DNA from: Sphingopyxis sp. LK2115
GTDB taxonomy: Bacteria; Pseudomonadota; Alphaproteobacteria; Sphingomonadales; Sphingomonadaceae
DNA length: 64,000 bases
Direction of reading: 5' to 3'
NCBI RefSeq assembly: GCF_014595975.1
Contig: NZ_JABWGQ010000060.1
Span: 236,131 to 300,130 of the forward strand
Each line of letters starts with the position of its first letter. The first letter of the stretch is position 1. The translations under genes and the position numbers were made by a program. The notes below the pieces were generated by a model. It saw only the letters and a program-made list of their open reading frames with translations, was not told the DNA's origin and ran no database searches. This document shows, piece after piece, positions 1-9,400 of the stretch.

Positions 1-131
1 TCAAATGCGACATGTGCAAGGGCATCGCCGGCGGCCCAGCGTGCGTGCGCGCCTGCCCGACGGGCGCCGCGATCCGCGTGTCGCCCGAAGAGTTTCTGTC
101 GATCGCGCGGCTCGACGAGGCGACCGACTGA
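1..131 (+). CDS. 4Fe-4S ferredoxin-domain protein, C-terminal end (partial)
   Basis: Only the last 42 codons are in the window, read in the frame starting at base 3 and ending with TGA at 129-131. They carry a clear cysteine cluster: C-x2-C-x8-C-x3-C-P, typical of a 4Fe-4S binding loop in bacterial ferredoxin-like electron carriers, followed by a short acidic tail. The stop overlaps the ATG of the next gene (TGATG), so the two are translationally coupled. Both precede a decaheme cytochrome, so the protein probably passes electrons within that membrane complex. Any other domain upstream cannot be seen. Confidence 0.75.
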   Translation, partial: KCDMCKGIAGGPACVRACPTGAAIRVSPEEFLSIARLDEATD

Positions 132-1012
132 TGGCGAGCCTGTTTCAGCGACGCCGCAACCGCGCGACCCAGACCGAGCGGGTGCGCGAGCGCCGGCACG
201 AAGGCTTCCTGCGCTATGCGGGGTTCCGCTGGGCAAAGATTTCGGGCGGGCTGTGCCTGCTCATCATCCTTTCCTATGCTCTGGTCGATGTGACGCCGCG
301 GCACAATGGCGGCAGCTGGTATGGCTATACGCTGGGGACGATCGGCGCGCTGCTGATCCTGTGGCTGACCGCGCTCGGTTATCGCAAGCGCCGGATGACG
401 AGCGATTACTGGTCGCTGAAAGCCTGGACGTCGGCGCATGTCTATCTGGGTCTGAGCCTGATCGTCATCGGCACCTGGCACACGGGGTTCCAGCTCGGCT
501 GGAATGTCCACACGCTGGCCTGGGCGTTGATGATGCTTGTCATCCTGTCGGGGCTTTATGGCGTCATCGTCTATGCGACCTTGCCCGCCGCGCTGTCGAA
601 CAATCGCGAGCAGATGACGCAGATGCAGATGCTGGAGGCGATCCGCGCCTTCGACCGCCAATTGCACAGCGCCGCGCAGCCGCTGACCCCGGCGGACAGC
701 GCCGCGGTGCTCGCCTCGCTCGACCAGGATCCCTTTGCGGGCGGCGCGTGGGCGCGTCTGCGCGGCCGCTATCCGGACTGCGCCACCGCTGCGGCGCGCC
801 GCGCGCTGGCGACATCGCAGGGCGGCGACGCCGACGCGCGGGTGAAGGTTGTGCAGCTGTTGTCGCAAAAGGAGGCGGCGCTGGCGCGGCTGCGCGAACA
901 TCTGCGGCTGCGCGCGCTGCTCGAAATCTGGCTTTATGTGCATGTGCCGCTGACCTTTGCGCTGATCGCGGCGCTGTCGGCGCATATCGTCAGCGTCTTT
1001 TTCTATTGGTGA
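131..1012 (+). CDS. Diheme cytochrome b-like integral membrane protein
   Basis: 293 residues. I chose the ATG at 131 because it overlaps the upstream stop codon; a longer frame starting at base 5 would only read antisense-like sequence through the Fe-S gene. There are about five hydrophobic helices (near residues 34-53, 64-83, 99-120, 127-150 and 266-293), with a soluble loop between helices 4 and 5. Two histidine pairs with 13 intervening residues lie in helices: H103/H117 in helix 3 and H271/H285 in helix 5. This is the spacing used by bis-histidine b-hemes stacked across the membrane, as in cytochrome b and ferric reductase families. A role carrying electrons between the Fe-S protein and the multiheme protein is inferred. 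I cannot assign a named family. Confidence 0.7.
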   Translation: MASLFQRRRNRATQTERVRERRHEGFLRYAGFRWAKISGGLCLLIILSYALVDVTPRHNGGSWYGYTLGTIGALLILWLTALGYRKRRMTSDYWSLKAWTSAHVYLGLSLIVIGTWHTGFQLGWNVHTLAWALMMLVILSGLYGVIVYATLPAALSNNREQMTQMQMLEAIRAFDRQLHSAAQPLTPADSAAVLASLDQDPFAGGAWARLRGRYPDCATAAARRALATSQGGDADARVKVVQLLSQKEAALARLREHLRLRALLEIWLYVHVPLTFALIAALSAHIVSVFFYW

Positions 1013-1022
1013 GGCGCAGGCG

Positions 1023-2957
1023 ATGAGCTTCATTCTCCGCCGCATCGCGACGACCAAGACGGGCAAGCAGATCGTCCGTGACCAGGCGCTGCCCGGCGAC
1101 ACGATCACGTTGGGGCGCGACAGCGCAAACACGATCCATGTCGCCGATCTGGCGGTGAACCCGAACCATGCGACGATCAGCAGCGGCGACGGTCGCATGG
1201 TGCGGGTGACGGCGCGGGAAGGGCTGGGGTTCGACCTTAACGGCCGCACCGAAACCGTCGCCGATATCGACAGCGGCGCGGGCGCCGAGCTGCGTTTCGG
1301 CGGGCACCGGCTGACGATCGCGCGCGAGGATGACAAGATCATCCTGCTCGTCGAGCGGATCGACGAACTGTCGCAATCGTCGAAGGACGTCGACGAGGTA
1401 AGGGCCTTTTCGCTCGCGGGCGTGATGCCGGGCAAGCGCGTCAGCGCGTGGACCTTTGGCTTGCTCATGCTGCTTGCGTTTCTGGTCGGCCCGATCTGGG
1501 CGTGGCACAGCTATCGCGAGGTCGCCGAGCGGCCGGGCACGTTCCACGCCGACCGCACATGGATTTCGGGTCCGCTGTCAAGCGCGCACGCCAATCTGAC
1601 CAGGGATTGCCAGTCGTGCCATGTCGAGCCCTTCGTCGCGGTGACCGACACGGCCTGCGTCAATTGCCACACCGGCGAGCACAAGGCGATGAGCATGGCG
1701 CACGCGGGTGCGCCGACCGCGATGCTGCTTGCGGCGCGCGCGCCGACGGGCGGATTCGACAGATTCCTCGCCAACGTCGGCGAGGCGTTCAACCGGCCGC
1801 AGGGGCGCTGCGTCGATTGCCACACCGAACATGAAGGGGCAGGGCCGATGGCGGCGACGCCGCAAAGCTTCTGCGCCGATTGCCATGACGGAATGCAGGG
1901 ACGGCTCAAAAGCGCGGGGTTTCCGACGATGCTGGCCGATGCGAGCGATTTCGGCACCGGCCACCCAGAGTTTCGCCCGCTCGTTCGCGCGGCGCCGGGG
2001 GCGACGCTGGCGCGCGCTGCACCGGGCAAGGCGACGGTCGATTACAACGGGCTGAAGTTTCCGCACGACCTGCATCTTCAGGCGACCGGCGGCGTGGCGC
2101 GCATGGCGGCAAGCTTCCGCGGGCGGCATGATTTCGGGCAAAAGCTCGAATGCGAAAATTGCCATCGCGTCGAGGCCGACGGCGTGCGCATCAAGCCGGT
2201 CGAGATGGAACGCGACTGCGCCATGTGCCATAGCCTGGCGTTCGAGACGGTCGGCGGGGTGACGCGAACCTTGCGCCACGGCGAACCGGCCCAGGTCGTC
2301 GCCGACCTCACCGCCTATTATCGCTCGACCCCGCCGTCGCGGCCGCTCCAGCTCGGCGGGATGCAGCGGCGGCGGCCGGGCGCCTATGCCGAGGGGCAGG
2401 TCTATAACATCTATTTCAACGAGGTGGCGGTGCGGCCGAGCCGGGCAGAGGACGCGGTGCGCGCGGTCTTTTCAAAAGGCGGCGCGTGCTACGACTGCCA
2501 CACCATCTTTGCGCCCGCAGCCGGGAACAGCTGGCGCGTCGCGGCGGTCAACCAGACGCCGCGCTTTCTGCAAAAGGGCTGGTTCGACCATGACGCGCAC
2601 CAGGAAACCGCCTGTGCCGATTGCCATATCGCGGCGTCCGCGTCGAAAACGTCGACCGACCTGCTCGTTCCCGGCCTGCGCCAATGCCGCGATTGCCATG
2701 TCGGCGAGGGCGGGGCGCGGCTGGTGAAGGTCGAAACCGCGACCGAATCGCCGTGCGCGATGTGCCACGAATATCATTCGGACGGCGGCAAGCCGTGGGT
2801 GCCCAACCGTCAGCGGAGGGTTAACAGCGCGGCAATTACAAATAAACGCGCGGATGCTAGTGCGGGTGTGAGCGCGATCACAGGAACCGCGGCGCGCGGT
2901 CTTTATCGTGTGACTTGGCGCACACCCGCCTTGCACGCGGCAAGACGGGGCGGGTGA
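1023..2957 (+). CDS. FHA-domain decaheme cytochrome c, membrane anchored
   Basis: 644 residues. Residues about 1-110 form a forkhead-associated domain: GR at 31-32, then a V-x-N-P-N-H-A-T-I strand near 45-52, a fold that normally binds phosphothreonine peptides. One transmembrane helix (about 142-162) separates it from a periplasmic part with ten CXXCH heme c motifs, the first at C196-H200. The order implies a cytoplasmic FHA sensor joined across the membrane to a multiheme electron conduit. It starts 10 bases after the cytochrome b-like gene and is probably in the same operon. The last 50 or so residues after the final heme motif are arginine/alanine-rich and look like read-through into non-coding sequence. 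The FHA-multiheme fusion is unusual. Confidence 0.85.
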   Translation: MSFILRRIATTKTGKQIVRDQALPGDTITLGRDSANTIHVADLAVNPNHATISSGDGRMVRVTAREGLGFDLNGRTETVADIDSGAGAELRFGGHRLTIAREDDKIILLVERIDELSQSSKDVDEVRAFSLAGVMPGKRVSAWTFGLLMLLAFLVGPIWAWHSYREVAERPGTFHADRTWISGPLSSAHANLTRDCQSCHVEPFVAVTDTACVNCHTGEHKAMSMAHAGAPTAMLLAARAPTGGFDRFLANVGEAFNRPQGRCVDCHTEHEGAGPMAATPQSFCADCHDGMQGRLKSAGFPTMLADASDFGTGHPEFRPLVRAAPGATLARAAPGKATVDYNGLKFPHDLHLQATGGVARMAASFRGRHDFGQKLECENCHRVEADGVRIKPVEMERDCAMCHSLAFETVGGVTRTLRHGEPAQVVADLTAYYRSTPPSRPLQLGGMQRRRPGAYAEGQVYNIYFNEVAVRPSRAEDAVRAVFSKGGACYDCHTIFAPAAGNSWRVAAVNQTPRFLQKGWFDHDAHQETACADCHIAASASKTSTDLLVPGLRQCRDCHVGEGGARLVKVETATESPCAMCHEYHSDGGKPWVPNRQRRVNSAAITNKRADASAGVSAITGTAARGLYRVTWRTPALHAARRGG

Positions 2958-2998
2958 ACTATCGGGCCGGGACCAGCCGGTGACAGCAGGGGACGGAT

Positions 2999-3847
2999 AT
3001 GCTGATCGCCCAGATCACCGATATCCATATCGGGTTCGATCCGGACAATCCGGCCGAATATAATCGCAAGCGCCTCGACGAGGTGCTCGACGTGCTGATC
3101 GAGGGGCCGAACCGCCCCGACCTGTTGCTCGCCACCGGCGACATCACCGACCGCGGCGACGCCGACAGCTATCGCCGTCTTGCGACCGCTTTTTCGCGCT
3201 GTCCCTTTCCGGTGTGGCCGAGCGTCGGCAACCATGATCTGCGTGACAATTTCCATGCGCGCTTTCCGGGGTTCGACGACGGCAACGGCTTTGTCCAATA
3301 TACGATCGAGCTGCCCGAACTCAGGCTGGTGACGATCGACACGCTGGAAGAGGGACGCCACGGCGGCGCCTTTTGCGCGCGCCGCGCGGCGTGGCTCGAC
3401 ACCGAACTGGCAAGGGAGCCGGTCAAGCCGACCTATATCGTCATGCACCACCCGCCGGTCGAAAGCGGGATCGAATGGATGAACACGCACCCCGACGAAC
3501 CGTGGGTCGCGACCTTTACCGATGTCGTGCGGCGTCATCCGCAGGTGCGCGGCCTTATCTGCGGGCATCTCCACCGCAGCGTGACGGTGGCGTGGGAGGG
3601 GCGGACGATCGCGATCTGCTCATCGACCGCGCCGCAGGTGTCGCTCGACCTTCGCCCCATCGACGAAAACCATCCCGACGACCGGCCCATGATCGTCGCC
3701 GAAGACCCCGCCTATGCGCTCCATCGCTGGAACGGGCGCGAACTGGTAAGCTTTTACGACCATGCGGGGGCGCACACCATGCTGGCCAAATATGACGAAC
3801 GGTTGCAGCCGCTGGTGCGCGAGCTGAAGGCAGAGCGACCGGGCTGA
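2999..3847 (+). CDS. Calcineurin-like metallophosphoesterase (cyclic nucleotide phosphodiesterase family)
   Basis: 282 residues with every metallophosphoesterase block in order: D8-x-H10 at the N-terminus, GD at 47-48 with D51-R-G-D, G-N-H-D at 77-80, an H-H-P-P motif mid-protein and G-H-L-H later. The family uses a dinuclear metal centre to hydrolyse phosphodiesters. Close relatives are class III cAMP phosphodiesterases (CpdA) and glycerophosphodiesterases (GpdQ). Substrate cannot be decided from sequence. No signal peptide is evident, so it is cytoplasmic. It lies 41 bases after the decaheme gene and ends at a hairpin. A cyclase gene sits about 12 kb away, but no link is demonstrated. Confidence 0.85.
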   Translation: MLIAQITDIHIGFDPDNPAEYNRKRLDEVLDVLIEGPNRPDLLLATGDITDRGDADSYRRLATAFSRCPFPVWPSVGNHDLRDNFHARFPGFDDGNGFVQYTIELPELRLVTIDTLEEGRHGGAFCARRAAWLDTELAREPVKPTYIVMHHPPVESGIEWMNTHPDEPWVATFTDVVRRHPQVRGLICGHLHRSVTVAWEGRTIAICSSTAPQVSLDLRPIDENHPDDRPMIVAEDPAYALHRWNGRELVSFYDHAGAHTMLAKYDERLQPLVRELKAERPG

Positions 3848-3868
3848 ACGCCGGGACCGGCATTATCC

Positions 3869-3894
3869 GTCATCCCGGCCTTTGCCGGGATGAC
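3869..3894. repeat. Perfect GTCATCCCGGC hairpin, terminator-like repeat
   Basis: An 11-bp perfect inverted repeat with a CTTT loop (arms 3869-3879 and 3884-3894) lies between two convergent genes. It has no T-run. Its arm is of a type often seen many times in alphaproteobacterial genomes, so it may be a dispersed palindromic repeat that also acts as a bidirectional terminator. A diverged copy occurs near 36,153. Confidence 0.6.
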
Positions 3895-3905
3895 GAACCG
3901 GGATG

Positions 3906-4850
3906 TCAGTAGCCTAAAGTGAGGTCCACCCGCGGTTCCACCGCCTCGCCCTTGTGCCAACGGTCCAGATTATCCAGAAACCGCTCTGCCGACCGCACGA
4001 ACATCCTGTCCTGCGCGCGGCCCGACAGATGCATGGTGATGTGCGCGTTGTCGAGGCTCCACAGCGGGTCGTCGACGGGGAGTGGTTCGGGGGTGGTGAC
4101 GTCGAGGAAGGCGGAGGCAATCTGCCGCGCGTCGAGCGCGGCGACGAGCGCGTCCTGATCGACGACGCTGCCGCGCGCGATGTTGATGAGCGTCGCCGTC
4201 GGCTTCATCGCCGCCAGTTCCGCCGCGCCGATCATGCCATCGGTTTCGGGGGTGGCGGGAACCGCCAGGATCACCCAGTCGAAATCGCCCAGTCGCGCGC
4301 GCCACTGGTCGGGGCTCAGAATATGTTCGCCCGGCGTGCGGCGCACCACGGTGACCTCGACCGCAAAGCCCTTCAGCCGTTCCTCGACCAGCTTGCCGAT
4401 CGCGCCATAGCCGAGGAGCAGCGCCTTCGATCCGAACAGCTCGACCTTGCCCGGCGAGTCCGTCAGCCATTCGCGGCGTTCCTGCGCGCGCACGACTTCG
4501 CGATATCCCTTGGCGACGGTCAGCATCCCCATCACGACATATTCGGCGATGGTGATCGCGTTGATCCCCGCGCCATTGGTGACGACCGTGCCGCGCTTTT
4601 TGAGCAGATCGAGCGGCATCCCGTCGACCCCCGCGTAGATCGAGTTCAGCCATTTCAGGTTGGTCGCCGCGGTGATGACCGCGGCCATGTCCTTTTTGTC
4701 ATACATGTCGAACCAGCCGATTTCGGCGTGCGGCGCCAGCGCCATCGCCTCCTCCTTCGACTGGAAAAAGCGCGGTTCGACCCAGTCGGGAAGGCGGCTT
4801 TCGACTAGGGGACGGATCAGGCCCGACAGGACGGTGACGGTTTTGGTCAT
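3906..4850 (-). CDS. D-2-hydroxyacid dehydrogenase (NAD(P)-dependent)
   Basis: 314 residues from the ATG at 4850, which has an AAGGA ribosome site 7 bases upstream; an upstream in-frame ATG would add ten unlikely residues. The Rossmann nucleotide-binding motif reads L-G-Y-G-A-I-G. The catalytic triad of the family is present in order: Arg in N-I-A-R-G-S, Glu in T-P-E-P and His in the H-L-S-G segment near the C-terminus. The family reduces 2-keto acids to D-2-hydroxy acids or the reverse, in the cytoplasm. The substrate is not determined. The gene is convergent with the phosphoesterase and upstream genes run the other way, so no pathway context helps. Confidence 0.85.
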   Translation of the reverse strand: MTKTVTVLSGLIRPLVESRLPDWVEPRFFQSKEEAMALAPHAEIGWFDMYDKKDMAAVITAATNLKWLNSIYAGVDGMPLDLLKKRGTVVTNGAGINAITIAEYVVMGMLTVAKGYREVVRAQERREWLTDSPGKVELFGSKALLLGYGAIGKLVEERLKGFAVEVTVVRRTPGEHILSPDQWRARLGDFDWVILAVPATPETDGMIGAAELAAMKPTATLINIARGSVVDQDALVAALDARQIASAFLDVTTPEPLPVDDPLWSLDNAHITMHLSGRAQDRMFVRSAERFLDNLDRWHKGEAVEPRVDLTLGY

Positions 4851-4898
4851 ATTCGATCCTTCTTGTCCGCCCCATCGCAAGTCGATGGGGAGGATATT

Positions 4899-6386
4899 CT
4901 ATGGCTCCAGCCGCCAGTCCCAGCCGAGCGGGTCGCCGTCCATCACCTCGACCCCCGCGGCGATGAGTTCGTCGCGCAGCGCGTCGGAGGCGGGGAAGTC
5001 CTTTGCGGCACGAGCTTCCTTGCGGCGGGCAAGGATGGCTTCGATTTCGGCTTCGGTGATGGTAGCGGTTTTGGGGCGGATACGGAGGTCAGTGCGCTTT
5101 AAGCTAAGCAACTCAAGGCCGAGCACCTTGTCCATTTCGTCCACCAGATGAAGCCGGAGAGACGCAGGCAGGCGCTTTGCTTCGATGACTTGTTCCATCA
5201 ACGGCAACGCTTTCGGGATGCTCAGGTCATCGCTGACAGCCTCGTCAAAAGAGCCCTGTATTACCTTGGCTTGCGTCAGCGTCGTCGGAGAAACCTCTCC
5301 GCCGGTTGCCGAACGAAGCTTTTCTATGCCCATCACCATCCGCTTGAGCCGCGTCAGCGCGGCGCCCAGCCCCTCCCACGAAAACTCCAGCTCGCTGCGA
5401 TAATGCGCCTGAAGGCACATCAGGCGATAGGCGAGGGGGTGGTAGCCCTTGTCGATCAGCAATTGCAGGCGCAGGAACTCGCCCGCGCTCTTGCTCATCT
5501 TGCCGCTGCGTTCGACGAGGAAATTATTATGCATCCAGATGCGCGCGCCGCTGTCGGCCGAGCAGCTGTGCGCCTGGTTCTGCGCGATTTCGTTCGGGTG
5601 GTGGATTTCGCGATGGTCGATGCCGCCGGTGTGGATGTCGAACGGAAAGCCAAGCAGCGCTTCGGACATCACCGAGCATTCGAGGTGCCAGCCGGGCGCG
5701 CCGCGGCCCCATGGGCTGTCCCATTCCATCTGGCGCGTTTCGCCCGGCGGGGTCTTGCGCCAGATCGCGAAGTCGGCGGGGTGGCGCTTGCCCTCGACGG
5801 GGTCGATGCGGCTTTCGCCTTCATCGGTCGCATGACGCGCGAGGCGGCCATAGTCGGCGACGGTCGAGGTGTCGAAATAGAGGCCACTATCCAGTTCATA
5901 GCAATGTTTGTCGGCGATCGCTTTCGCAAACTCGATCATCTGGGGGACATAATCGGTGGCGATCGACCAGTGCGCGGCCTCGGGTTTCCCCGCCTTCATC
6001 GGGCCTCGGATGTTCAGCGCCTTCACATCGGCCCAATATGCCTCGGTATAATGGCGCGCGATGTCCCAGATCGATTGCGCTTTCTCGGCGGCAGCCTTTT
6101 CCAGCTTGTCCTCGCCCGCATCGGCGTCGTCGGTCAGATGACCGACGTCGGTGATGTTGATAACGTGGGTGAGCCTGTAGCCCTTGAACGACAGGGTGCG
6201 CCCCAGCGTGTCGGCAAAGACATAGGCGCGCATATTGCCGATATGCGGATAGTTATAGACCGTCGGGCCGCAGCTGTAGACGCGCGCCTCTTGCGCGTGG
6301 ACGGGCCGGAACTCTTCAAGCGTGCGCGTCAGGCTGTTGAACAGCCGCAGCGGCGCGCCGGAGGCAGGGGATGGGGCGTCGGTCAT
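4899..6386 (-). CDS. cysS: Cysteinyl-tRNA synthetase
   Basis: 495 residues from the ATG at 6386; a frame open upstream adds 24 arginine-rich residues without family character. This class I synthetase charges tRNA-Cys. Visible signatures: the Y-S-C-G-P-T-V-Y block with zinc ligand C39, the HIGN form of the HIGH motif at 48-51, the Zn-site W-H-x-E-C-S segment and K-M-S-K-S near residue 290. The C-terminal DALR and anticodon-binding parts follow. Length is normal for the family. The gene starts 50 bases after the end of the large TpsA exoprotein gene on the same strand. Confidence 0.95.
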   Translation of the reverse strand: MTDAPSPASGAPLRLFNSLTRTLEEFRPVHAQEARVYSCGPTVYNYPHIGNMRAYVFADTLGRTLSFKGYRLTHVINITDVGHLTDDADAGEDKLEKAAAEKAQSIWDIARHYTEAYWADVKALNIRGPMKAGKPEAAHWSIATDYVPQMIEFAKAIADKHCYELDSGLYFDTSTVADYGRLARHATDEGESRIDPVEGKRHPADFAIWRKTPPGETRQMEWDSPWGRGAPGWHLECSVMSEALLGFPFDIHTGGIDHREIHHPNEIAQNQAHSCSADSGARIWMHNNFLVERSGKMSKSAGEFLRLQLLIDKGYHPLAYRLMCLQAHYRSELEFSWEGLGAALTRLKRMVMGIEKLRSATGGEVSPTTLTQAKVIQGSFDEAVSDDLSIPKALPLMEQVIEAKRLPASLRLHLVDEMDKVLGLELLSLKRTDLRIRPKTATITEAEIEAILARRKEARAAKDFPASDALRDELIAAGVEVMDGDPLGWDWRLEP

Positions 6387-6436
6387 ACCCCGCGCCCATG
6401 CCCCGCGCCGGGGCGATCCGTCAACCGAAAGGCGGA

Positions 6437-9400
6437 TCAATCGGCGGGCGGGGTCCACAGATCATCGTTGCCTGCGCCGGTCACCGGATCGTCGACGAGC
6501 GGCTCGCCGCGCAGCGGATCGACGTCGCGCATCGTGATGAGCGCCTGTCGCAGGTTAAAGCCGTCGGTCCGTGCATCGTCGCCGTCGCCGTCGATCTCTT
6601 CCTCGATCACGTCCTGCACCGGAAAGCCGCCGTCGCCGTCGCGGTCAAAGGGGATGCAAGCGGCAGGGCTGGAGATCAGGCAGCCATTGACCGTCGACCG
6701 CGGATCATAGCTGCCGACAATGGGGGCGATGCCGTTGACCGTCACACGCTGAAGCGCCTGGAGCCCCGTGACCGGTCCGCCAGGCCCCAGATGCACCCCG
6801 TTGATGACAATCCGCGACGCACCCTCGGTCACAACGTCCATCCCGCCTGCTCCGAAGGTCAGACCGCGGCGTTCCCCGATCGTGGTTCCGGCGCCGCTGT
6901 TCTGGACATAGAAGCCGCCGACGACCTCGGCGCGGATGCCGCGCGCGAAGAGCGCGCCTTCGTCAAGGAGGATGCCGTCATTCCGGGTGAGCCGCCCGTT
7001 GATCGCGTCGGTCGTCGTCGCCGCGCCGACGTCGGCGATCGCCGCCGCAGTTGCGACGATGATGTCGTCGGACACCATGTTGAGCTGGCCCGCCGGCGCC
7101 GCGCCGTTGACGAGGCGAATGCTGCCCTGGCCCAGTATGACTTCCAGCGCGTCGTTCGCGATCAGGTTCAGCGCGTTGGTATCGGACAGCCCGGTGAGTT
7201 GGACACCGCCGATGACGCGCATCTTGCCCGGCGTGCGGATCGTCAGCGCGCCACTGGCGCCGAGGTTCGAGCCGGGCGCGCCGCCCGCGAGCGTGAAACC
7301 GTCGACGATCACATCGGGCGGCGCGGCCGATCCGACCGATCCGCCGCCCGCAGATGCCACTTCGGGGGCGAAAATCTCGATCTGGGTAGCGAACAGGCGG
7401 GTGAGTTCGCCGGCATCGATATAATAGCCCGCGACGCTGCCGCCCGGCGCGCCGCCCACGAAGGTCTGGTTGTCATTATTGTTGTTTGCGATCGACAGGG
7501 TCGTGGTGACGCCTGCCGTTCCGACCCGCCCGCCCGGATCAATCGCAATGTCCGCCGATGCGAGTGAAATGGCCTGTCCCGTGACGATTCCGGTGATGCC
7601 AAGCGACGATAGCGCCGTGGCGCCGAGGTCGCCTGCCACCGTCACTGTGTCGAGGTTCAGGACGCCGCCGTTGCTCGCAAGGATCGCGTCGTCGGCGGTC
7701 AGCGCAGTGATCGTCATCACGGCGCCTTGCGTGGAAAGATCGGCGGTGCCTGCAACGCTGCCGCTGCCGAGCGACAGATCGCCGTTCGCGCGGACGAAGG
7801 CGTCGCCGACATCGGTGGCGAGCGTCTGAAAGGCCATGTCGCCACCGCTCTCGATACGGATTGCATTGGCGCTGGCGTCGATCGGACCCGAAGCGAAAAG
7901 CGTTCCTATCCGGATATTGCCGCCGCTGCTGTCGAGGCTGGTCGCGCCGAGTGCATAGACTTGATCGACATCGACGCCCGCGGTGCCCGCCAGGGCGACG
8001 TCCTGACCCTCGACTGACGTCAGGTCGATCGCGGTGGCAGCGGTCAGCGTGCTGTTGCCGAGCGCACGGACGCCGCCGCCGGTAATCCCCGCTGCCGAAT
8101 CGATCACGATATTGCCGTCGGCGGCGAGCGTCGGAACCGCATTGCCGCCGGGATCGGTCAGCGCGGCGATTGTAACGCCGGTCGCCGTGATCGCGACGTC
8201 GCGCCCGGCGTTCACCGGGCCGGTCAGGGCGGTGGCGGCCGTCGAATCGACGATGATGTCGCTGAACGAAGCAACATCGGCGAGCGTCGTTACGCCCCCC
8301 TGGGTGCGCAGGCTGCTGTCGCCGCCGGTCGCGCCGAGACCCAGTGTCGATGCGCCGCCGACCGCGATGCTGTTGGCGGCGGTGAGCAGAATATCGTCGC
8401 CCGCCGACAGCCCCGCGGCGTCGATCGCCCCCGCGGTCGATTGCAGGGCGATGTCGGCGCCGTCGGCCGTCTGTGCGGTGATGGTAAAGGTCGGCCTGCC
8501 CGAAGCGGCGGTGAAGCCAAGGACATGCGTGTCGGCGCCGGCGCCGGTGGCGGCAACACCATCGGCCGCGATGTTGCCGGACGCCTGGACCGTCACATCG
8601 TCGCCCGAGGTGACATTGGCGAGGCTGGCGGTCGTGCCTGCGAGCACGAGCATGTCCTCGCCGGCGGTGCCGCCGTCGATCGTCGCCGCGCCGCCGGCGC
8701 TGACGCCGAACATGCGCGCGGCGGCGCTCGTCACCAGATTGGCGTCGGCGGCGGCGATGACGAACAGATTACCCTCTGCGAGCAGGCCGTTGCCATCGAC
8801 ATAACCGCCGTTGGCGATCGCCGACGCGGTGATATTGGCATCGGAATTGAGGAAGATGTCGCCGCCCGCGACGAAATTGCCTGTCAGATCGTCGGCGGCA
8901 AAGATCGAAATCGTGCCCGCGACATCGGCGGCATCCACCGACACCGCGCCACCAATGCCAAAGGCGACGAAGGATGCATCTCCGGTGACGGGGCCGGTCA
9001 GCGCGACGCTGTTGGCGAACAGGCTGATGTCGCCGGCCGCGGCGATCGCGCCGCCGTCGATGCCGTCCACGGCCGACAGGCTGACCGTCAGCCCCGCGTC
9101 GATGCTGTTAAAGGCGATCGACTGGCCCGACACCTGGACGAAACCGCCCGCGCTCGAATTGCCCAGATCGACCGCGCCCGGCGAGACGATGCTGATGTTG
9201 CCGCCGGTGATGATCGAGTTGAGACCGGTGGCGAAGCTGCCCGCATTGGCCGAGAAATTGCCCACGGCCTCGGCATGTTCGACCCTCGTGGCGCCGGGGC
9301 TGGACATCAGAATATTGCCGCCCGCTAGTCGGTCGACGGCGATCGTGCCCGCCGGTCCCGCGATTGCCAGCGACAACGTGCCGTCGGCGGCGACAAGGCT

